Source: Brevibacillus antibioticus | GTDB lineage: Bacteria; Bacillota; Bacilli; Brevibacillales; Brevibacillaceae | Length of the DNA: 64,000 nt | NCBI RefSeq assembly: GCF_005217615.1 | Contig: NZ_SZNK01000001.1 | Coordinates: forward strand, 1,259,501-1,323,500 | Direction of reading: 5' to 3' | In this document: positions 19,437-29,300 of the stretch, one piece after another | Position numbering within the stretch: the stretch's first letter is position 1 | Layout of the letters: every line of letters starts with the position of its first letter | Translations under genes and position numbers: made by a program | Notes under the pieces: generated by a model | The model's database searches: none | What the model was told of the DNA's origin: nothing | The model's input: the letters and a program-made list of their open reading frames with translations, nothing else

Positions 19437-22400
19437 ATGCTGAACAAATTTTCTGATATAAAAGGAAAAAAAATGATTTCCTTTGGCCAAGCAGATCAGC
19501 CACAACGAATGGTAGACGAGGTCAACAAAAAAGACATAGCCATTATCGGGATGTCAGGAACGTTTGGACAAGCTAAAGATTTAGAAGAATTCTGGGAAAT
19601 CTTGGAAGAGGGTAAAGACTGCATCCGCCCCATCCCTGAAGAGCGTAAAAAGGATGCGGACGCTTTCCTTCGCTTGCAGGGAATGAATGTCGATAAGTTG
19701 ACCTATCATGAAGCTGGTTATATGGAATCGATTGATCAGTTTGATCCTCCTTTTTTCTCGATTTCTCCAAAAGAAGCCAGTTTTATGGACCCCAACCAAC
19801 GAAAGATGCTCGAAAACGTCTGGGGGACGATTGAAGATGCGGGATACGGTGCACAAAAGATTCGCGGCACGAGAACCGGAGTATACATCGGCTACTCAAG
19901 CGACCCGCTGAATGATTATAAAATGATGATTTTTGCCGCGAACCCAGCCGAGATATCCACTTCTTTTGCGGGGAATCTAAAATCCGTTATTGCAAGCAGG
20001 ATATCTTACTTGCTGGATTTGAAAGGTCCGGCACTTATAGTGGATACCTCCTGCTCCTCAGCGCTCGTCGCTGTGCACCTTGCTTGTCAGGCGATCAAAA
20101 ACGGTGAATGCGAAATGGCCATTGCCGGTGGAGTCAAGATCAATTTGCTTACCGTAAAAGGAGACAGTATATCCAACGTTGGAATCGAATCATCAGATGG
20201 CAGAACACGCACATTTGATCATGCCTCGGATGGTACAGGTATGGGAGAAGGAGTAGCATCCATCTTGTTGAAGCCGCTCCACAAAGCTTTGCATGACAGG
20301 GACCATATCTATGCCGTGATCAAAGGAAGTGCCATTAACCAAGATGGAGCATCCATCGGGATTACGGCGCCCAATGTGTTGGCGCAAGAAGATGTGATGG
20401 TTAAAGCATGGAAGGCGGCAGCCGTCGAACCAGAGAGCATCTCCTATCTAGAAGCACACGGGACAGGCACGAAACTTGGTGATCCGATTGAAATTGACGG
20501 CATCACCCGGGCTTTTTCCAAGAATACTTCCAAAAAGCAATTCTGTGCGATCAGCTCAGTCAAGACCAATTTCGGCCATCTCGATCACTGTGCTGGGATG
20601 GCTGGTTTGGTCAAGATGGTCTTGGCGTTGCAACATAAACAAGTCCCTGCCAACGTTCATTTTCAACAGCCTAACCGTCAAATTCCTTTTGAAGATTCTC
20701 CTGTCTATGTAGTGGACCGGCTGACCGACTGGGAAGTAGAGGGTGTGCGTAAAGGCGGCGTAAGCTCATTTGGCATGAGCGGAACAAACAGTCATGTCGT
20801 ACTTGAAGAAGCGCCGAAACAAACAATTGACACGCCTGCTGAATCAGTCGGTATTCGAGTGTTCACTTTTTCGGCGAAAAGCGAGATCGCTCTCAACAAG
20901 CTGATTCATTCCTATCAAAAAAGCTTGCTTTCTAAGCACTGTGCAACCCTTGACGATATCTGCTTTACTGTCAATACCGGACGAGGGCAATATAGCCACC
21001 GCATCGCCTTATTGGCAGAGAGCAAAAAGGAACTGACTGATCAACTCACTCGGCTTAGTGAGGTAGGCTTCAGTGAAGCCCAGAACGACCGCGTTTATGT
21101 CGGTACTCACACCATCGTGAGCGATCAAAAAATCAATAAACTTGTTACAGAAATATACGAAGGCGAGAAAAAATCCTTGGATTTGCAAGCCACAGAACTT
21201 ATCCGTTGCATCAAAAGCGAAGCCAGGCAAGCCCACCATCCGTCACTGTCAAAGCTATGCGAGCTCTACGTCAAGGGCGCAAATGTTGACTGGGAGTCCT
21301 TTTATTACGGAAAAAAATATCAGCGTGTTAGTCTGCCAACCTATCCATTTGACAAGCAGCGTTGCTGGATTCCGTTGCCAAGTACAGAAACAGAAACTTT
21401 TGCAGAAACGCATACGGACGAGCAGTTCTACACACTTAACTGGAAACCAACAGACTTGTCAGTAAAAGCTAAGCGACCGACCAAACAGGGGACCATTCTG
21501 ATCTTTGCAGATGAACGGGGAGTCTCTACGCGACTTGCAGAGCATTTTCGACAAATCGGACGAGATGTGATTCTCGTTGAGTTCGGGGCGCATTTTGCAG
21601 CCAGAAGCCAAAACACCTATCAAATCAGTGGTTCCGACGATGACTACGCCAGACTGTTTGCTGCGATACGATCGCTTCATGTAACGAAGCTGATCCACCT
21701 CTCCACTATGGCAAGGCAAAGTGCTTGCCTGAATATAGGCGATCTGCAGCAAAATCTTAAAAAGGGTATCTACAGCCTTTTTTCCATTCAGAAAGCTTAC
21801 CGTCTTTTCGAAAATCAACACAAAATCGAGATTACACTCGTAGCTTCCCATGTCAATAGAGTAACTGGGAAGGAACCAAGCGTTTATCCCGAGCACCAAT
21901 CGTATTTTGCACTAGGTAAAACCATACACTTAGAAAATACCAATCTGACATGCAGATGTATCGATATGGATGAGCACCAACCTTTCGAGACGATTCTAAA
22001 TGAACTGGAGGGTGACCCAACAGGGGCTGTCGTTGCTTATCGCGAGGGTGTCCGCTACACACAAGAATTTGACCATTTTGACGCTCAAAGCGATCCTCAG
22101 CCAGCGCAACAGATCAAAGAGGGTGGTGTCTATGTCATCACAGGAGGCACAGGCCGCCTGGGTCTTGAGGTGATCAAGCATCTCACCGCCAAGCACCGCA
22201 TCCACGTAGCCATATTCCATCGCTCGCCATTGCCGGAGCGGACCGAGTGGCGGACTCTATTTGCCCAAGGTACTGATCTTGTGTTGGGTCAAAAACTGCA
22301 AGCATTACTGGACTGCGAACAAAACGGTTCGAGTATTTCCTGCCACCAAATTGACGTCACTTGCGAAAATAGTCTTCGTGCGACGCTTCAGGAAATAAGA

Positions 22401-23309
22401 GAGCAGTACGGCAGTATCAACGGCATAATTCACTGTGCGGGAAAAGGCGTAGGCCGGGGTGCGGTTTCGCTTGCAGAGGAGCAGATGGAGAACTTGCAAC
22501 GGACATTGGAGCCAAAGCTTATCGGGACCTGGCTGTTGCACAAATACACCCTCGACGAACCGCTTGATTTCTTCGTGCTTTTTTCTTCGTCCGCTACATT
22601 GACCGGAGGAATAGGAACAGGAGCGTATACCGCTGCAAATGCCTACCTAGATGCTTTTGCCGGCTACAGACAGCAGCAAGGCCAACCTGCACTTACGATC
22701 AATTGGCCTACATGGGCAGTAACTGCAGGTTCAGCTGGGATCAGCGAAGCGAATCAGTTATTTAGCTTTTTGCCAACGGATCGGGGACTCCGCGCCATGA
22801 GTCGTCTACTCGGCACCTCCCATCCGAGGATCATTGTCGGTAACATTCGGCCTAACATGCTGGACTTGTTGGAGATCACCGGCTTAGGTGTCTCTCAACG
22901 ACTGAAAACATCCATCACTTTCGCAGAGATTCCACCCCAGCTTGCCGGAGTGGAGACGGATGGATACACCAACACCCAACAAACGTTGATAAAAATCTGG
23001 ACTTACGTATTGGGTGTTCAAACGTTCAGCATTTTTGATAACTTTAACGCTTTGGGCGGCGACTCCATTCTAGCCTTGCGCCTGTTTAAAGAGATGGATA
23101 AGGAGTTTCCGGGGACGGTTGAACCATCCGATGTTTTCTCCTATCCGTCCATCGCTTTGATGAGTGACTATTTGGACCGACAAATGGAACCAGAGAATCG
23201 GAATGCTGGAAATGTAGATGACCTCTTAGGACGATTATCCAAAGGTGATCTATCGGTCGAAGAAGTGGCAAAACTGATGAAATCGGCGGGTGATCTCAAT
23301 TGGAATTGA
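19437..23309 (+). CDS. Trans-AT PKS module: KS-KR-ACP
   Basis: The 1290-residue protein adds one two-carbon unit and reduces the beta-ketone to an alcohol. KS: DTSCSS with Cys ~206, HGTGT ~341 and NFGH. A short linker ending near LPTYPFDKQRCW replaces the AT. KR: TGGTGRLG at ~901 and GAYTAANAY near nt 22624, so it looks active. ACP: LGGDS at ~1207. There is no DH. The N-terminus is short (MLNKFSDIKGKK...) and resembles that of the protein at 2913, not the helical docking heads of later KS subunits. The C-terminus has a helical docking tail (DDLLGRLSKGDLSVEEVAKL). The stop overlaps the next start by 10 nt. Confidence 0.95.
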   Translation: MLNKFSDIKGKKMISFGQADQPQRMVDEVNKKDIAIIGMSGTFGQAKDLEEFWEILEEGKDCIRPIPEERKKDADAFLRLQGMNVDKLTYHEAGYMESIDQFDPPFFSISPKEASFMDPNQRKMLENVWGTIEDAGYGAQKIRGTRTGVYIGYSSDPLNDYKMMIFAANPAEISTSFAGNLKSVIASRISYLLDLKGPALIVDTSCSSALVAVHLACQAIKNGECEMAIAGGVKINLLTVKGDSISNVGIESSDGRTRTFDHASDGTGMGEGVASILLKPLHKALHDRDHIYAVIKGSAINQDGASIGITAPNVLAQEDVMVKAWKAAAVEPESISYLEAHGTGTKLGDPIEIDGITRAFSKNTSKKQFCAISSVKTNFGHLDHCAGMAGLVKMVLALQHKQVPANVHFQQPNRQIPFEDSPVYVVDRLTDWEVEGVRKGGVSSFGMSGTNSHVVLEEAPKQTIDTPAESVGIRVFTFSAKSEIALNKLIHSYQKSLLSKHCATLDDICFTVNTGRGQYSHRIALLAESKKELTDQLTRLSEVGFSEAQNDRVYVGTHTIVSDQKINKLVTEIYEGEKKSLDLQATELIRCIKSEARQAHHPSLSKLCELYVKGANVDWESFYYGKKYQRVSLPTYPFDKQRCWIPLPSTETETFAETHTDEQFYTLNWKPTDLSVKAKRPTKQGTILIFADERGVSTRLAEHFRQIGRDVILVEFGAHFAARSQNTYQISGSDDDYARLFAAIRSLHVTKLIHLSTMARQSACLNIGDLQQNLKKGIYSLFSIQKAYRLFENQHKIEITLVASHVNRVTGKEPSVYPEHQSYFALGKTIHLENTNLTCRCIDMDEHQPFETILNELEGDPTGAVVAYREGVRYTQEFDHFDAQSDPQPAQQIKEGGVYVITGGTGRLGLEVIKHLTAKHRIHVAIFHRSPLPERTEWRTLFAQGTDLVLGQKLQALLDCEQNGSSISCHQIDVTCENSLRATLQEIREQYGSINGIIHCAGKGVGRGAVSLAEEQMENLQRTLEPKLIGTWLLHKYTLDEPLDFFVLFSSSATLTGGIGTGAYTAANAYLDAFAGYRQQQGQPALTINWPTWAVTAGSAGISEANQLFSFLPTDRGLRAMSRLLGTSHPRIIVGNIRPNMLDLLEITGLGVSQRLKTSITFAEIPPQLAGVETDGYTNTQQTLIKIWTYVLGVQTFSIFDNFNALGGDSILALRLFKEMDKEFPGTVEPSDVFSYPSIALMSDYLDRQMEPENRNAGNVDDLLGRLSKGDLSVEEVAKLMKSAGDLNWN

Positions 23310-26300
23310 TCACAAATTATCTATTTAAACAAGTGGCCGCTAAGCAGCTCACTCCAAACGAAGCCAAACAATTACTCAAAGAAATTCAAGTTCACTCGAG
23401 GGCCTCTGCTCCCAAGCGAGAGGACGTGGCAGTTGTCGGTTTGGCTTGCAAACTTCCAGGTGCGGAGAGTCCCGCACAATATTGGGAGAATCTTGTGCAA
23501 GGAATTTCTTCGATCGGAGATTTTCCCGAAGAGCGCAAGTGCGACCTCGTTCGTTATTTGCACGGTGAACGGTCTCGCTTCAAAAAGGGCGGCTATCTGA
23601 GAGAGATCGATAAGTTCGACGCGGCTTTTTTCCGCATTTCTCCCCGTGAGGCTGAACTTATGGACCCGATCCAGCGACTGTTTCTTGAAATAGCATGGGA
23701 AGCGTTGGAGGACGCAGGACTTGCAGGGAAAATGATTACGCAGAGCAAAACTGGCGTCTATGTTGGGTACGATACTACTCCGGCCCCTGACTACAGTGAT
23801 CTTTTGGGTGACTTTCAGGACACCTTGGCATTGATAGGTTCCAATAGAGGAATTCTAGCAAGCCGACTCAGCTATATTTTGGATTTGAAAGGGCCAGCCG
23901 TGGTGTTTGACACGGCTTGCTCGTCCAGTCTGGTTGCGCTACATCACGCATCCCAAGCGATCAGAAACGGAGAGATTGATATGGCAGTGGTTGGGGGAGT
24001 GTCGCTAAATTTTCTCCCCATTGGCCAAGGAATGCTGGATGCTACTGACGGCAAGATCAAAACCTTTGACAAAAACGCTAATGGTACAGTATGGGGCGAG
24101 GGCATTTGTGCAATCATCCTCAAACGGCTGAATCGGGCGATAGAAGATAAAAATAGCGTATACGCTGTAATTAAAGGAAGTGCGATTAACAACGACGGTG
24201 CATCCAACGGGATTACCGCTCCAAGCGCAGAGGCTCAGGCAGAGCTCATCACGCAGGCATGGGAAATCGCAGACGTAAACCCCGAAACGATTTCTTACAT
24301 CGAAGCACATGGGACCGGCACTAAATTGGGTGATCCAATCGAGATCCGCGGCATTCATAGTGCTTTTAGACAATACACAAAAAAAACGCAATTTTGCGGC
24401 ATAGGTTCTGTCAAGTCTAACATTGGCCATACAGTCGGCACATCGGGCTTGGCCTCCGTAATCAAAATGTCGCTGGCGCTGACCCATAAGATTCTGCCGC
24501 CTACATTGAACTTTGAACAACCGAGTCCACTGATCAATTTTGTCGACTCTCCCATCTATATTAACGATCGCCTCCACCAGTGGGAGACGGAGGGTTATCC
24601 TAGACGTTGCGGAATTACCTCGTCTGGTTTTAGCGGAACGAACTGCCATCTGATAATGGAAGAGGCACCGACAACCGATCAGGTTTCTGAAAGGAGTAGC
24701 TATCATTATCAGATTTTTACCTTGTCGGCTAAGACGGAAGAAGCCTTGTGGCTATTGATTCTGCGTTACCGGAAATGTCTCTTCGCTCATCGCGAAATCC
24801 GCATCGAAGACGTCTGCGGCACCGCCAATACAGGTCGCGGTCATTACTCCCATCGCTTGGCGCTGATCGTGCAGGATACAGATCACCTGCTGCAGAAGCT
24901 GCATGCACTTGATCAATCCCATTTCCAATCAGACGGGGTTATTCTAGAAGGGTTTCATTATGGAAAACATGTAATCTCGACTGTGGAAAACCCGCATCTG
25001 GAAACGGATGTCCTGACAGAGAGTGAAAAATTGGTCCGTTCGCATGCGGTCAATCAAGTCCTCCACGCCAATGGACAGGCAGCCTTTGCTAATCCAGCCT
25101 TGTTGGAGACCTACAGCACTCAGTATGTACAAGGGGCAGACTGCGACTGGTCGATTTTGTACCCGCCAGGCAGCTTTACATATTTGCATCTACCTGTGTA
25201 TCCTTTTGACCGCATGCGTCATTGGTTCCAACGTGAAATGCCTCTTGCGGTGAACGCGGAGGAAAAACAGAAGCTGCGGCCATTGATTGACCGCTTGGTT
25301 GTAGATACAGTCGGCCAATGTATTTTTGAGTCCATCTTGTCTCCAAAAAGTCACTGGGTCGTTGGTGAGCATCAGGTGGTAGGGCGCTATGTTCTGCCCG
25401 CTACGGCCTATCTGGAAATGGCAATTCAGGCGATACAAGAGTATCTGCAAACGAACGGAGTCATCCAGATCCATCAATTTCAAATTTATGTCCCTCTCAC
25501 ATTTGACCTCGATCAAGAGAAGACAGTGCAGATTGTCATTACAGAAAAAGCAGATGGTTTTGCCTTCCAATTCTTCAGCGAACAGGAGCGATCATCCGCC
25601 GGCAGACGCAAACAGTGGATCACCCACGCCGAGGGGGAGATTCACATAAAGGCTGGCAGTGAAGACGTAAAACCGGACCGACTTGACATCCAGATGCTTA
25701 GACATGTCTTCGGAGAGGAAACAGTTCTACCACAAAAACAATCAAGTGTGCTGACCTTTGGCTCCCGCTGGCACGGCAAGAAGTCTGTCCGAACCTTTAA
25801 TCAGACGACATTGGCCTATGTGGATCTGCCCGCTACACTTCACGCTGAAGCAGCATCCTATACGTTGCATCCGGCTATCTTGGATATGGCTACATCACTC
25901 GGCATTTCTATGGCGCCGAAAGACGCATTGTACCTTCCATTCTCATACCGTAGCATCACCGTGTATCGACCATTGCCAGCCAAGTGCTACAGTCTGATTG
26001 TACCAAGCGAGGAGAGAGGGAACTCCGAAGAATTGATCAGATACCATCTCGAAATCATCACGGAGAGCGGTGAGATAGCCGTCTCCATCAATGACTTTAC
26101 ACTGAAACGTGTGCACGACAGAAAGGAACTGGTCGGTTCATCCAATGGCAACTGGGCCCCATTCTTCCAATTGTGCTGGGTCGAGGAAGAACTGTCTAAG
26201 CAAATGCCGTTTTCCCCCAACGGCTCCACCCTGGTTTTCTTGGATGAGTACGGGTGGGGCGAGCAGTTAGCTCAGCGACTTGTTCAAGAGAAACACAGCG

Positions 26301-29300
26301 TCATAACAGTCTCTTACAGTCACAGCTTTCGGGAACTCGCACCAGATGCGTATGAAATTGGCGGCAGCGAACAGGATTATGTGCGTTTGCTTGCCGCCAT
26401 CAAAGAGCAAGAACTGCCGATTTCCCACATTATGCACATGCAAAGCATCATCATTACGAGCGATGCTCCTGCGACCGTTGAACAGTTGAAGGAACGGCAA
26501 AGCAGAGGAGTCGACAGTCTCTTTTTCCTCACCAAAGCCCTGTTCGCGAATAAGTACCGTGATGATATCCAGCTGTTGCTATTTGCCAAAACCGTCAATG
26601 AGATCAACAAGGAGGAGGAAGCCCTCCATCCTGAGCAAGCTGCCTTGTTCGGTTTGGGAAAAGTCGTAACGCATGAGTACGACAATCTAAACTGCCGTTG
26701 CATCGATATCGATTCATCCACCACCATCGAGCATCTATTTCACGAACTAGTGGCGAAGGAGACTTCCTATCTCACTGCATATCGTCGAGGTGTTCGATAC
26801 ATTGAGGTTCTGGAAGAACTGAACATGGACGAAGACGACAAAACTTCACCGATCGAACTGAAAAGTGAAGGGGTTTACATCATCACGGGTGGCCTTGGCG
26901 GGATTGGATATACTATCAGTTTGGCTATCGCCCAAAAACAACAGGTGAACTTTGCCTTTATCCAACGTTCAGCTTTGCCAAATAGGGAAGAGTGGGCCAC
27001 GATACTAGCGGAAGGTACGGATGCAAAACTGTGCCGCATGATTTACCGCATACAAGAGATCGAACGAATCGGTTCCCAGGTTGTGTGCTGTCAGGCCGAT
27101 GTGGCAGATCAGTCAACAATGCAGCGTGTTATCTCTCAGCTTCGCGAAAGATTCGGACAGATCAACGGGGTCATACACAGCGCGGGCGTCCCAGGCGATG
27201 GATTCCTCATTCGAAAAAACTACGATACCTTCACTCAGGTGCTTTCGCCGAAAGTGCAGGGAACATGGGTTCTGGATCACATAACCCAAAACGACAATCT
27301 CGACTTTTTCGTGATGTTCTCGTCCATCACTTCGCTGCTCGGCGGACGAGGTCAGGGCGATTATACGGCGGCTAATAGTTATCTGGACAGCTTTGCCGCC
27401 TATCGGAAGAAGCTGGGCAAGCGCACGCTCACGATCAACTGGCCCGCCTGGAAAGAAATCGGGATGGCAGTTGACTATGGTGCGGTCCAAGACACCCCGT
27501 TGCAAGCGTTGGAAACCATTGAAGCTGTCCATCTGTTTGAAAAAGCATGGCACAGCAAGGAAAATCGTGTGTTAATCGGTGTGATGCCCTTTGATCAGGC
27601 TACGACTTCGAAGGAAGAGTTGCCATTTGTCCGTCTGGTGGAACAAAAGAAACAGCAAGTGCTTCAAGCCAAACTATTGTTACATCCTGGACAGGGGAGG
27701 AACCTAGATATCTCGCCCCAGCACCCACAGCCACCTTCGGAAGCAAAGACGCTTGTTCTAAAAGGAAAACCAGAAGATGACTACAGCGATACAGAGCTTA
27801 AGGTGGCTGAGATATGGGCCAAAAATCTAGGCTTGTCTGAAATTCATGTTTACAGTGACTTGTACAGTCTGGGCGGAGATTCGATCATAGCCATAAAGAT
27901 CGTCAACGACTTGAAAGCGTCTATTCAGCAGAAAATCGACATCAGCGATTTGTTTGAACACCAATCTGTAATTCAACTGGCCGCATTCCTTGACAGTCTC
28001 TTGTCATCCGAACGGAAAGTCGAAGAAGCGACCGTCAACAAGAGCACATTGATAGAAGGCCAGCATTATGCGCTGTCGAGTACCCAAAAACGGATGTGGT
28101 TCATGCAACAATTCGAGCCGAACCTCGTAATCTACAACCTTATGGCCCAACTTCAGGTACCATTTGAGATCCATTTGAATTTGTTGCGTGAATCCTTCCG
28201 TATCTTGATAGCTCGCCATGAATCACTGCGCACCGTTTTTACAATAGAAAACGGAGATCCGCGACAAATCATCTTGGCACCTTTTGAGCTTGATATCCCG
28301 TTTGTCAATCTATCGATGGAAGCAGACAAAGAGCGTGTATTGACTGACCTGTTGCTGCGTGAAAATCATACCGTTTTTGACCTGTCCAAGCCATTGGTGC
28401 GGGCAACGCTCTACAAATTGGGCGATTCAGAATACTGTGTCGGCGTCTTTTTTCACCACATTATCACGGATGGATGGGGCGCCAACATCTTTGTCAATGA
28501 ACTTAGCGAAGTCTACCGCGCGCTTCAAAGCAAAGAGGAACCGAATCTCCCATCGAAACAGATGAGCTACATCAACTGGGTGCAACAGCACATCCAATGG
28601 CAGGAAAGTCAAGAAGCCCAAGAAATGGAAGCTTACTGGCTGCAAGAATTGGTAAAACCACTGCCGCTATTGGAAATGCCGTTTACCTACAAACGGCCGA
28701 TGAAGCAGACGTTTAACGGGAAGCATCTGACGTTTCGCCTACTGCATGAACAGTCGCTAGCGATCAAAGAACTGGCTCGCAGCCATAAGGTGACGATCCA
28801 TATGTTCCTGTTATCCATTTATGCGTTATGGTTGAACAAACTCTCTGGTGACGATGATATCATAATTGGTTTGCCAATCGCCGGCCGTGACGATAAGAAG
28901 CTCGAAACCATCGTCGGACTGTTCATGAACACGGTTTGCATTCGAGTACGTTTTGACGGACTCAGCCAATTCAACGAGCTCCTCCAACTGGTCAAAGAGA
29001 AGAGTCAAAAAGCTTATGCCAATGGAAAATATCCTTTCGACACACTGGTGAACAAGGTAAACCCACCTCGTGATCTCAGTCGCAGCCCGATCTTTTCTAC
29101 GATGTTTACGTTCTTTGAATATGCACAAGAGAGTCAGGAACTCAGCCAATTCGACTTATCGATGATCTGTAAAGAAGCGGATGACGAGATTGAGGTGCGT
29201 ATTGAATACAACACAGATTTGTTCTCTCCAGAAACAATGCAACGGATGGCCGGTTACTACCATAACCTTTTGTTATCCCTTCAGGCAAACCCGGCACGAC

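Noticed and set aside
24005-24706. Long reverse-strand open frame (233 codons)
   Set aside because: It lies fully inside the KS of the protein at 23300, whose motifs are intact on the plus strand. It has no recognisable domain or ribosome binding site. The same holds for the reverse frames at 18700-19335, 9684-10298, 60081-60734 and 1099-1737.
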